A DNA stretch of 64,000 nt from Emydura subglobosa (Eukaryota; Chordata; Testudines; Chelidae): assembly GCA_007922225.1 (NCBI GenBank), contig ML679959.1:19554913-19618912 (forward strand), read 5' to 3'. The position numbers were made by a program, and so were the translations under genes. The notes beneath the pieces are model-generated. The model was not told the DNA's origin, ran no database searches, and worked only from the letters and a program-made list of their open reading frames with translations. Below are positions 46,310 through 57,423 of the stretch, in pieces. Every line of letters starts with the position of its first letter. Positions within the stretch are counted from its first letter, which is position 1.

Positions 46310-48924
46310 TTCAGGACAGAATTTGGCACAATGTGTTTGGGAAATATTGAACAAAGGTTCATTTCCATTAACATCACCTGATTTTGAAACCTCAGTGTCT
46401 TGTAAGTTTTTAATACCCTTCCAGTTCTCAAACAAAAACACAACAAAACAAAAAAAGATGATGATTCCTTCTTGTTCACAAACACCAGTTTGAACTGATA
46501 ACCAAATACAAGTAAGGATGGAATTTCTTCCTCTGTGGTGTGTTGACAGAAACTTCTGATTAATAGCCTTCATCTGGAGCACTGAACAGAGATCATCAAA
46601 GGATGATGTGCATGTGATTTGGCTGTATCCTACATGATAGATTTATTTTTATTGCAGAAGGACATGCATTGCTCATTTGGTCCTGTTCATTTCTCTGTGT
46701 AGTGCCGAAAGCACTGAAAACTACATTATGCTCAAATCATGATGGAAGTATTTGTTTAACAAACAGAGGGAAAAAAAGCACATTTAGCTACATTTTTACA
46801 CACTAACTTACCAAAGACCAACCAGATTGAAAAAGGTAAAAAGCTTTGCTCTTGGGATGCCCTTACGTGGCAAGTTGCAATCCACAGCAGGTTTTAGAAA
46901 GCTTTGTTATAAACCCCATGAGACACTGAAGCAGGCTTAACTACATTGCACAAATGGTGCCATTCAGATACATGCAAAGGTATATATATTTGTGTAGCTT
47001 TGGTCTAGAACTCACTTCTCGACATCCTGATATTTTCATAACCTTCAGTATTTACTGAGTTTGTGTCACCCTGACCTCGACTGTGTGGTCAAAAACAATG
47101 AAAACTATGGCCTATACTTTTACCACATGTTGTAATTATGCTATTCTGTAGGTTTGTAAATATAGGGAGTGTAAAGTCAAGAGAAAAGTCTGTTTTTTTC
47201 ATTTCATATTACACAAGTGGAACAAAAAAAAAAAAAGCAAAACAAAAAACAGCTGAGTTTTTTTAACCTTCTTGCACCTTAGAGAGCATTGGGAGTGATG
47301 CATCTTTCACTTCAAATATTTATCCATCACTCCCAGACAAGTTGTATATAAGGGGATAAATAATACACAGGTAGAACAACAGAAAACAGTTTTTTAATGC
47401 ATTGTGCATGAACTGTCACTGTTTCAGGAAGCAGTAACTGTGCACTGCATTATTTAGGGAGAAATAATCTACAGCCTCTTTTCCAAAAACCTTCTTCAGT
47501 TATGACTGAAGTCAAATTTTTCTCCAGCAAGGAGCTGTTTTTCACCTGCTGTATTTAAAAAAAAAAAAAAAAGAAAGAAAAGAAATCTGAACCCCTCTTT
47601 AGAAACTTAACTTCTCAATGTTCAATGATGAAATAATTTTGTAGTCACCATTCTTGACAAGATAAGACAGGAAACGTGGTGTATTTCATCTAGTGCACTA
47701 AATGCCCCACTGACAACTATGTGGGTGAAAGTACACAATCACTTCACTCTTGAATGAACTTGCACAGAAAAATGTTAAAAGACAAAAACACCTTATCACA
47801 CGTGTGCTATCACTTTTCACAAAACGATCACTCCATATCTGACTTCTCAGGCCTTGTTCTCAAAGGAAACCTGCAGATCACTTTCAAAAGATGAGCCTGG
47901 GTGATTAAATTCATAACTTTGCTAGACACTAAAAATCATGGTCTTTATAAAGACTCTGGATTTTTGGTTTATTACAATAATCTGTAACCCACTAGCCCCC
48001 TGTTTTGTCCTATGACTGGAGAGATTTTTAATGGGCCACCTCACTTTGAATAGTCTCGTAGAAAGTGTTAACTACTTATGCTAACCAATATGTTCCACCT
48101 TGTATTCAGCTCTGAAATGCTGAATACCTTTCCCAGACCTGGAGAAGAGCTCTGTATACTTGAGAACTTGTCTCTTTCACTAGCAAAAATTCGTTCAATA
48201 TAAAAATATTACCTCACCCATCATGTCTCTTTAATATCCTAAGACCAACACAGCTACAACACCACTGCAAACACACTGCATAAAATCAGTTTGCCTTATT
48301 CCACTTAGAAATTCCGTAATGCAACTTTATAATTCTAACTTTTTTTTTTAGTTTGCTTTTTAGTATGTTTTACTGAACTCACATTAGAATTATATTATTG
48401 TTTCCACTAAATAAGAAGAAATTGGAGACATCCTGAAAGATCTTTCAAATTATAAGGGATTAAACCCAGATAGATTTATCTCAGATTCTTACTACACAGA
48501 ATTTGGAAAATCTGCCCCTACTTGGATTTCGAAACCTAATGACGTTTTTCTTAGTGTTAGAAGCAGACATTTTTCACCTGCCTAAGCCACCTTCTTGTGT
48601 CATCTTTTCAACAACTTCTGGTCTTAGCTAAAAACTGGAATTTTCTAGATGAAGAGGTTTAATGTAATGGAATAAAAGATTTAGAAAAACATCCACCAAG
48701 GCCCTTCCTCCAGAAATCTAAACAATCCACAACTAAGTTGGCGATTAATAATACAAACCTTTTTTTCTATAGTGGGTTGATCCAGTACTTTGTATCAATT
48801 TCTGCCAAACCCAAGAAACTATCGTAAACTATATGGTCAGTTCACCACCTGTCCCAAATAATCAGAATTAGGAAATCGTGAACTGGGACCTTAAACAAAA
48901 TTGGATCTCTTTGTCCTGTTGTGT
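46310..48924. other. AT-rich unique sequence, nothing recognised
   Basis: About 2.6 kb without a named repeat or supported frame. A 10-base inverted pair GGGAGTGATG / CATCACTCCC lies at 47,289-47,336. Interrupted A runs occur at 47,223-47,250 and 47,557-47,572. Confidence 0.45.
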
Positions 48925-49565
48925 TTCTGTGACAGGGCTGGGTTTACTGCTGGTGTTCCCCAGTGGTTAGGTCACTGGGTTCCTAGCCTTCATAGTCCCT
49001 TGCCAGCAATCTGTCTTTGTAGTCCCTTGCCAGCAATCTCTCCAGTACTGTGGTGATCCCTATTCCACTATGTAGTAACTCAGCCTTTGGGCCAGATCAT
49101 CAATTGCATTCGCCCCCTTATAGGGTAAGAGAGCTGCCTCCCTGAACCATTTCCTACCACTTGCTTTCCCAGACCATAGCATGGTCAAAAGCCTCACAAA
49201 GGATCCACCAGAAGTTAGAGTGAAGGATTTCCTAGTCCAAGGGAAAGGCTAGTCCCCCTCTGGGGCCAGGTGTAGCTGCCACTTGCAGACATCTCCCCCA
49301 CAATCAGGACTCCTGCTCTACCTTAACTCAGGCACTCCTAAGACAAATGTTTCCTGTCTGACCCCTTTCTGAGCTATCTGACTGTCTTTTAAGCCTTTGC
49401 TCCAACTTGAGCAGTCTCTGGGGGTAAGGCAGAGTGGAGTTGCCTGGGCCCAGATCTGCTCCTTAACCCCTTCTCTCCCAGTGTAGGGTTTATTCAGCCC
49501 AACACTGTTTCCCTTACCAGACCTCCTGATCTGCGAGATCTTATCCGTGGGGCTCATGTGGCAAC
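48925..49565. repeat. Unclassified GC-richer insert, possible LTR remnant
   Basis: The block starts 'tgtgacagggctgggtttactgctgg' and ends near 'gtggggctcatgtggca', with a sharp compositional change on both sides. 'tagtcccttgccagcaatct' occurs twice in tandem (48,991-49,040). The TG...CA limits suggest an LTR, but I found no target duplication, so this is weak. Confidence 0.3.
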
Positions 49566-49712
49566 CTTACAACATGTTTTGCTGAAGTGAATTGGTGTTC
49601 GCCCATCATTCCGTCAACTTAATTTGAATTTTTGTTGAAAAGAATGTAATGTGAAAAGTTGATTGAAGTATATGCTATGGAAAATTGATTTATTTGTCAG
49701 GATGTGAATAAA

Positions 49713-49925
49713 GCTCATAGACCCATAGACTGTAAGGTCAGCAGGGACCATTATGATCATCTAGTCTTGCCTTCTGCACAATGCAGGCCACAGAACCTCA
49801 CCCACCCACTCCTGTAATAGACTCCTAACCTATGACTGAGTTATTGAAGTCCTCAAATCATGGTTTAAAGACTTAAAGCTGTAGGATAATCTCCCACAAA
49901 GTAGAAACCCTCCCATTCAGGTGGC
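49713..49925 (-). mobile_element. CR1 LINE 3' end, minus strand
   Basis: 'catagactgtaaggtcagcagggaccattatgatcatctagtcttgcc' is the reverse complement of the CR1 terminus. 'aatgcaggccacagaacctcacccacccactcctgtaatagac' follows in the same order as at 58,760-58,855. Confidence 0.85.
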
Positions 49926-50124
49926 TTCTAAAGAGTTGATTTTCTTTCTAGAACTGTCACAATTCTTGTTCGACTCTCTCCGCCCCCCCCCCCCTCCAAT
50001 TAAAGGAAATAACTGCAGTGAGGAAGCATTATATGGTATCTGAGGGTTGACTGGGTTTATGGACTTTGTTTAGAGATAAGGGCCTAAGATTAAGTGACAG
50101 TTACAGAGATGTAAAATCTGTCTT

Positions 50125-50192
50125 AACATAACCAATTTCATTGAGCTTACACCAAATTTATACTAGTGTAATTGAGATCAGAATCTGACCAA
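50125..50192. repeat. Palindromic 'ttacacca' MITE fragment
   Basis: 'gagcttacaccaaatttatactagtgtaattgagatcagaatctgacc' is half of the palindromic family also seen at 11,685 and 13,565. Confidence 0.5.
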
Positions 50193-51606
50193 AGGGCAGT
50201 CCCTATTGTCTGTAATACGGTATCTGATTATTTTTTATTTCATGGTCAATTATATTTTATTACCTTTTGTATGTTTCAGTCTGACTGGCTTACTTGATGT
50301 ATATGCTTTCTTTGAAAAATCAATTTTAAAACATATTTTTAGAAAGGATTTTTATGCAAAAACCAAAAAAACCACCAAGATTATTTCCTTAAAATAATTT
50401 TAAATGATACATTTAATACTAAACATATCTCGGTTGTATCGTCCTGAGCATCGTTTTTGTTCTTTCCATGACAGTACCTCCTCAATTCCTTGCAGTAGCT
50501 GTTTGCCGTCTGGTCTGGAGCCATACAGAAATTACTTCTGTGAGAGAGCTGCTCCTTTGCAAATAGCAAGTAGTAGAATTACTAAAATGTACCTAATACT
50601 GCCTCCCCATCCCTTTCATTTATCCTGGGTAACGTCTTGTAATAGTGTAATATGTTCAAAATTCTATGCTCCCTCCTTTTTGCATTTCTTGTATCAGAAA
50701 CAAATAGATTTCAAGTGTAGGACCAGGTACTCCATTTGATTACACCATTTTTACTCTGGCTAAGTCCATCACACAACATAAAACTAGGCTAACGGAATAG
50801 GGGATTGGGCTCATAGTAGCATTATTCTAAATTAAGAGAATTTATTGATAGCTTCTGTTTCATCTAGTTACAAAATCTCCATTTTGAGGTTGTGAGGTCA
50901 TGGTTGTCATTGCATAAGCTTTCCAGTGACTTAACAGGCTTTTCTTGGTTTTTCAGTGATTTAGGCATGGAATATTACATGGAAATTAGCTGCTGGTTTT
51001 GATCTAGCCAAAGAAATGTAAATTTATTTTTGGGAAAAGATGATAGATCCATTTAATAATGGTAGAAATGGATGAGCTCATGAGTCTAAGCACTCTGCTG
51101 TAGTTATCGGGATTTTCAGTGACGGTCTGTTCTTGCTACTCTCAGGAACTAAAAAACACATGCTCAATGTAATCTGGGGTACTGGATCAGTTTCCCCTGC
51201 ATGAATCCTTATATTGGGAAGAGCTATTCTGTTAAAAAATTACGGCTCAGAATGGTGCACAGAAGTGCTATTTATTTTACATCGATCTTTTTGCGGTAGT
51301 GAGAGCTTCCCAGCTTCACCAGTGGCACAACTGTCACTATGGCTGACAGCATGGAAGGGTCTTCATTATAAAATCATTATAAAATGCAGAGGTATTGCTT
51401 GGATGATGGTACAAATAAGTTATTTTAAAAACATTTTAAAGGTACTATATTATCCACATGGTAGATAAATGTGGTCTGATAAAGCACAGAGCATTATAGC
51501 AGTTTTCCACTTCCTTTTGGATGTCTTTTGTCAGGAAATACTGTAGACATATTAGTAAAAGATTATTTGACTTTGGGAAGAAAACCCCTGTGTTTTCTAA
51601 AATTTG
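50193..51606. other. Unique-looking sequence, nothing recognised
   Basis: AT-rich with short frames of no known domain (50,206-50,739). Confidence 0.4.
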
Positions 51607-51790
51607 TACTGAATGTAAGGATTAAGGCCCAGACCCTTAAAGGTAATGTCAATGCCTCATTCCCGTCGATTTCTATGAGAATTAGGCACCTACATAGCTT
51701 TGAGGATATGAGCTTGGAGGCACCTACATAGCTTTGAAGACCTGATCCTCTTCTTGCTGAAATCAATGGGACTGGGTTCAAGCCATAATA
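51607..51790. repeat. Palindromic 'aggcacctacatagctttgagg' repeat with partial duplication
   Basis: 'gcccagacccttaaaggtaatgtcaatgcctcattcc' faces 'gaattaggcacctacatagctttgaggatatgagc'. The piece 'aggcacctacatagctttga' occurs twice (51,684 and 51,719). The rest is a decayed half-palindrome ending 'gaaatcaatgggactggg'. Confidence 0.6.
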
Positions 51791-52837
51791 GTAGGAAAAG
51801 TACAAGCTGTTTCATTTCCTAGATCAAGACAAAGAACAACACCTCTTAGAATCCAATGAGATAAGCTTCCCTCATGGAGAGTTACATAAGTCAACAGAGG
51901 GAATAATCATGGAAAGTTCCAGTGCTTAATCATCCTGACAGTTAGGATTGTTTTCCTAATGTCCAAAGCCAAAACAATAATGACAGATAATGGCTTAAAT
52001 CAAATTCATAATTGATTTCTTACGTATAATCCACTGTTGCAGGTTTTTGAGTTGCCTGTTGGAAACTATGAAGTTAAAAATCCCGGTGAACTGGGATAGG
52101 GAGTACACAATATTGCACTATTGCTATATGTAAGTCTTAATGTAGATGCAAGAAAACTTTTTTTTTTTTTTTTATTGCCCAGTGCCACGGGGAATTCAAG
52201 CAACCTATCCTGTGTCAGAATGTTTAGTACTATTGTAATTAAAAAAAAAAATAGAGTAACGTTCCTTGACAAAGAAGGATGAAGCTCTCTTTTGTTTGGT
52301 GCTGCAAGGGCACAGAACAAGTCTCTGTGAAACAAGAAGAAAATGACTAACTTTTCCCTGTTGTGTTCCCCAGTTGTTAAAATATTAAATTACATCAAAA
52401 CAACCTTAAACCTAAACAAATAGAATATGTGGAATATGTTACTCCTCTAGTCAATGCATTTGTTCTCTCTAGACCTACCCTGTCAAAACTACAACTCCAA
52501 AGAGGTGTATGTGTACACCAGGGTAGTTATAATAGTATTGTTATTTTGCACTTAAATAGCACTTTATATTTTCAGAGTAAGATAGAATCATAAAATCATA
52601 GAGGGAGTTTGCCTGGGAGTTAGCCCAGGGGGGAGAGCCCACACAGGGTTTTGCCTTTCAGGCTTCTGCGAGCAGTAAATACATCATCTGAGGAGACTCT
52701 TGATACATTACAAGGTAGGAAATATGCATAGTGAGGGATCAGCTGTCATGACCTGCATGGGATGTGCCACATTTGTCTTTCCCCTGGAGGTACAACAGTA
52801 ATTAATGCTAACCTTAGGTCTGGAAGGCCAAATTCAG
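51791..52837. other. Unique-looking sequence with weak repeat traces
   Basis: A short 'agaatcataaaatcatagagg' at 52,585-52,605 resembles the terminal octamer array of minus-strand CR1 but lacks an adjoining body. T and A runs occur at 52,158-52,174 and 52,240-52,250. Confidence 0.4.
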
Positions 52838-52925
52838 CACTCCAGACAGCAAATGATTGTGTGTTTTATACAGTGCTGAGCACATTGTTGGTTCTAAGGA
52901 AATAATAAATTATATTAACAATACC
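52838..52925 (+). repeat. L2-like tail
   Basis: 'tgttttatacagtgctgagcacattgttggttctaaggaaataataaatta' follows the 'tacagtgcctagcac...taataa' tail theme. Confidence 0.5.
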
Positions 52926-53062
52926 AGGGGTAAGTCCATTTAAAGCTGTTACCCCTGGGATGAATTTAATCTTATAGTCTATATCAATATTGAAACTCTG
53001 TATGTCTCTCAGTACTTCATTCTGTATCCTTTGTTACCTATAAAAAAAAAACCCCAAAAAAA

Positions 53063-53246
53063 CCTGTAGCACTTTAAAGACTAACAAATTTAACTTCTGT
53101 AGGCATAAGCTTTCGTGGGGTGCAACCCGCTTCGTCAGACCACGAAAGCTTATGCCTGCAGAAGTTAAATTTGTTAGTCTTTAAAGTGCTACAGGACTCT
53201 TGTTGGTTTTGCTGTATACAGACTAACACGGCTACCCCTCTGGAAC
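53063..53246. mobile_element. Inverted-repeat element with hammerhead-like core, well preserved
   Basis: Arms 53063-53118 and 53140-53195 are inverted repeats matching at 55 of 56 bases around a 21-base centre. On the minus strand the sequence reads CTGACGA (53138-53132), a stem II region ending CCAC, GAAA (53114-53111), then GCTTATGC (53110-53103). This is the hammerhead order CUGANGA, stem II, GAAA, stem III with the conserved core bases intact. The right arm repeats GAAAGCTTATGC on plus but starts inside stem II, so it lacks the CTGACGA box. The tail 'agactaacacggctacccctctggaac' (53220-53246) is shared with the copy at 16,667. Head-to-head copies and hammerheads are known in Penelope-like elements. 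That link is inference. Confidence 0.65.
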
Positions 53247-53249
53247 TTT

Positions 53250-56200
53250 AACTATATTTTTCTGGGCCTGGTAATGCCTTGTCCATTGTATAGATGTGCT
53301 AGATGATTGGAGGGAGAAGGGATCCACAGTTGCAACCTGAGTTGCTCAGAGAGTGCCTGATTGGGGAACCAGCTACCATGCTGCGTGGTACACAAAAACC
53401 CTGAAGTTCATTGTTTTGCTGATGACAGTTAAGCCTCTAGACACCTTTGTGTTAAAAAGGTGCCGTCTAGGAGGACCTGGTATGTGCCACCACACATTCC
53501 TACCCCTCCTTCTAACCACCTTTAGCCATTCTGCCCAGCCAGGGAGGTTATGGAGCCCACCAGCCAGCGCTATTCTTTTCTCCTGGCCTTAGTGGCTCAA
53601 ATGGGAAAGAGGCAGAATTTTGCTGTGTCTGATATTTAAATCCTGATTTCACATTGCTTCATGGTAATGGATGCTCATGGAGAGCTTGAAATTAGAGGGA
53701 ATGTGATGTGTTCTCTTAATTACGGGAACCCTGATTGTCGAAATCAAGCGTTATTTGATAATATCTGTGTGTGGTAAGTTTCCTTAGTATGTGTTAGATT
53801 ACACTAACTAAGTGGTGCTGAGGTATCAGGTAGTATTCATAGGTTGGAAAGTTCTTTTCAAATGAATTGTTCTAAAATTTGATTTATTTAGCAGCAAAAG
53901 AAGATTGAAGAGTAGATTATATGATGCTCAGAAATAGCTTCACATATGCGCATATATGCATATATGGATGTATAATATATATATATATATATATATAAGA
54001 CGCGCACATATGTTCTGATTCAGTTTGTATAGGTAAGATGTGTATGTGTATATCTGCTTGTTCTTTCTTTCGCCACTTCTGTTTCTCTTACCCCACGTGC
54101 CCTAAGGGAGTAAGAGACCACAAGAATCTTCACTACCAGCCACTGTCCTCCACCTCCTGTTCCCCATCCTTTGGTTGGGCCCTAGATTTTGACATTAGAA
54201 ATCCTAACTGTTTCTATTGCAGTTATTTGTAACGATAGACGTGTAAACATTTTCAGAAAGAGGCTTGTTCACTTTGTTGGAGATGCCTTTGTAAGTGGGC
54301 CCCAAAGGGTAAATAGTAGGAAGAAAGGACTGAGAGAGAGTGGATAGAAAAGAGGAAAGGGGATAAATGACGGTATGTATATCTGGTGAAAGAAGTGATC
54401 TTTGTAGGTTGTGATATCTCTTGTAAATCTTGAACGTATTGTGTAAGTTTTAAAGGCAAAATTTTCATTTAACATGGATTGAGGGTCAAAGGGAATAACT
54501 GAATAATTTCTTGGTTATATTTTTTCAAAACATTTGGTGGGTCAGTTTAGGAATCTGATCACAGTTATAGTAACAGAGTGTTTTAAAATGACATATTGTT
54601 TTAAAAGTAGGCTAGCTATTTATTTCTGTCCTTTTGAGAAGTCTCTGAAATGCCATGTATAATTAAAAAGAATTGTTTACACAACTAGTTCAAGAAAATC
54701 CTCTTTTATTTTACCTGAAGTTGGCGTGAGATCATAAGTTTTAATAAATGTTTTGTACAAGTGTGGTAACATACAATCCTGGCAGAAATTTGAAGAAAAC
54801 AAATTGTTGTTTATTATATTCAAATCCACAGCTCCCAGTTCACTGCTTTAACACTAAACAAGTTGCATCTATACTAGAAGACCTATTGTCCACAAAATTG
54901 TCTGTGGGAGAACTTCTCTTCAGAATCAAATCCTGCCAACAGAACTTTTATTGAGCCACCTATTAAACCAATAACTGCTATTACACATATCTACGTGCCG
55001 GGACAATTATTACTTCGTAATGCCTGTTTTCGCTTGGCTTGGTCCATGGCTAACAGGTATATGGGCCTTTTCAAAATTAGTAATAGAATGTGCCTAACTG
55101 GGGCCATTAGAACCTTGTTCAAGGGGGTGCATGTAGCGTCAAGTAAATCCAATGGGAGTCATGTGCATGCATTCCAAAGGAGAAAGATATAAGCCCAAAG
55201 ACAGTGTGGTTTTTTTCTTGTGTCTACAAGGCCCTATGAACTAGACAGAATTCTCATTTATATCTTTTCTCATGATGTTGTAGTTTGTTTGAGGGTGGGT
55301 AGGTGGGTCAGTTGGTTGGGTGTTATGTGACATCCGTTACAGGTATGGATACTTACAGTCAGTACCGCAAGGTAATTTTGTTTTCTTTTGTAATCCATAA
55401 TTGACCTGACATATTTTCCTGGGTTGCCATGTTGAGTAACTCTCTGTATATAATGGAGGAAGATAAATGAGGATTTGCTCTTCCTTTTGAAGACAAACAC
55501 TAGTTTGAAAATCTGTGAAAGGTTTATCACAGTTGTCTCCTTCAATCTAGGTTCCGAGGTTCTCCCTTAATGGAGTTTCATAGGTTTGTGGTAGTAATTA
55601 TAGAAAAGGCACTATACTCCATTTTCCTTCTGTGCAACCTTTTCAAGAAGCAAGTTGCTTTCTTCTCTGCTGTATTTATTTGGCATAAAAGCTGTATTTT
55701 TTCTCAAGATTTTTTTAAGCCTTCGTCCCTTGTTTGTCAAAGTATTCTTAAAGGTACCATTTGTTCTTTGTATGGTATTTTATACGTAATTCAATGTATA
55801 TGAATAGAAGTCTTTATTAAATAGCACTGTGCTAAGTAGTCAAGTCATTCATAAATTTACATTAAATTCTAGAATATTTGATGATAATAATATTAACAAA
55901 ACTCTGTCAAGACTGCATCCATGCAGATAAACTTCAGTCAGCAAGCTTAGGTTAGTCTTCCTCCTTATTTACCAGACACTAATGTTTTAGGGGACATCCA
56001 TTCTCAACAAGAAGGGAAACAGTTAGCCAGAATGTAGACCAGTATCTAGAACAATTCCATATCCAGTAGCTGATTAGAAACTTCTACTGTTTGAGTAAGG
56101 AACGGAAACAATAGAATGTAAGAATGGCTCCAAACTAAACACCTTTAAGGGCTAGGTTTTTATTCTAGTTTCACCTTAGAGCAAGGGTGATGTGCCTAGG

Positions 56201-56284
56201 AATAGCCCTAAAAGGCATTGTGTCTGAGAGTCACAATTTTCTCCTTGCTTCTAGAGGGTAGTGATTTGCAATGCTGGTCAGCAT
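53250..56284. other. Mostly unique sequence
   Basis: No supported gene. An AT microsatellite lies at 53,974-53,997. Short frames at 54,748-55,192 and 55,570-55,803 have no known domain. Confidence 0.4.
53974..53997. repeat. (AT)n microsatellite
   Basis: An uninterrupted AT alternation of about 12 units, preceded by an imperfect 'catatatgcatatatgg' stretch. Confidence 0.9.
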
Positions 56285-57062
56285 GATTTCAAGATGACGT
56301 AGGTCTGGCGTACAAAGATGATTATGCTATGAAAAATATCATTACCAATGTCAAACACCAGGCTGCCAAAAGTAGGAATAAGAATCAGCCAAAAGAAAAT
56401 GAAAGTCATGATCATTGAAAGAGGAGTCAGCAATTATGTTGCATGTATGATTGATAGTGAAGAATGAGTCATGGTTAATGAGTTTATATAGCACAATTAG
56501 TGCTGGTGGCAAACTGCATCAGGAACTGGAAGCAAGAATTGGGAAGGCAAGGGGAAGGCAAGACAGGCAAATGTCTGGAAAAATAAGATTCACACAAGAA
56601 GTAGGACAAAGTCGTACAATGCCATTCTGATACCCACATTGTTGTATGCTTCTGAAACTTGGCAAATGCTAGAAACCCACAACAGGAAACTTGATTATTC
56701 CTTCAGAGATTCTTGTAAAGAATACTTGGTGTCTGCTGGTGGGAAAGAGTAACCAACCTGGATGTGTTACAAAGGACTGGCCAGCAGGCTACAGAGACAA
56801 TAAGTTGAGCAAGAAGTTTGAAGTGATTTGGACATGTTATACAGTGTCAAAAAACTGTATTCGTAGACAAGCCCAGGAATGAATACCAGCAGGTGGGAGA
56901 TGGAAAAGACAAGAATAGCAATGACATAAGAAAACCATTGATAAAGTTGTCACTGTCATGGAAACAGATGATAATGGAGCAAGAAACATGGCATTAGACA
57001 GACAGGTGGAAAGATTATGTGGCCTCACGTCACAAGGCATAATATCATCTAAATAAATAATA
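56285..57062 (+). pseudogene. LINE reverse transcriptase C-terminal fragment, RTE-like
   Basis: Reading across frame changes on plus, the fragment starts at the catalytic turn with FQDDVGLAYKDDYAMKN (the usual F/YADD box with its alanine lost). ISQKKMKVMIIERGVSNYV follows near 56,380-56,440, then the LGALISAGGKLHQELEA-type thumb region near 56,480-56,530. LIPTLLYASETWQML stands at about 56,630-56,670 and WKDYVASRHKA ends at a stop (57040-57042). The SETW and FGHV (near 56,830) landmarks are typical of the APE-type LINE proteins often labelled 'endonuclease-reverse transcriptase'. At least three stops and several frameshifts show it is dead. The endonuclease and N-terminal half are missing, consistent with 5' truncation. 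The short 'aaataaataataca' after the stop may be the 3' tail. The clade assignment (RTE against related groups) is uncertain. Confidence 0.75.
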
Positions 57063-57423
57063 CAGCAAGTGGGGATTGAGGAAGATGAATCCAAGGTTCT
57101 GACTACTCCTTGTTCTTCCCTGCTCGCTCCTGGCCTATGTCAAAGTCTGGGTAGCCCATGTGCAAACATAATGGGATGTTTTTACTTAACTCTGGTGCAT
57201 GGGCACGTAGTCCAAGTCACAGTCAAGCCTTAACTCTGGGCAAGTTTAGAAGTGAGAAGGAAAGTTTGTCCCTGGAGTTTGTCCACTGCTCTGTTTCCAT
57301 GGAAGTAGACAGTTAATTCCAGATCCGAAGAGCTGAGTGATCTTTTTCCACAAAGTAACATGGTAATTCTTCACACTGAGAAAAAATTGACCCCAAAATT
57401 AGAACAGTTCTAATGTGTTAGAC

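Noticed and set aside
48925..49565. Solo LTR with TG...CA ends
   Set aside because: No target duplication at either limit and no known family recalled with certainty. Kept only as an unclassified block.
52585..52612. 'agaatcataaaatcatagagg' as a minus-strand CR1 terminal octamer array
   Set aside because: No CR1 body follows on the right. Too short to call.
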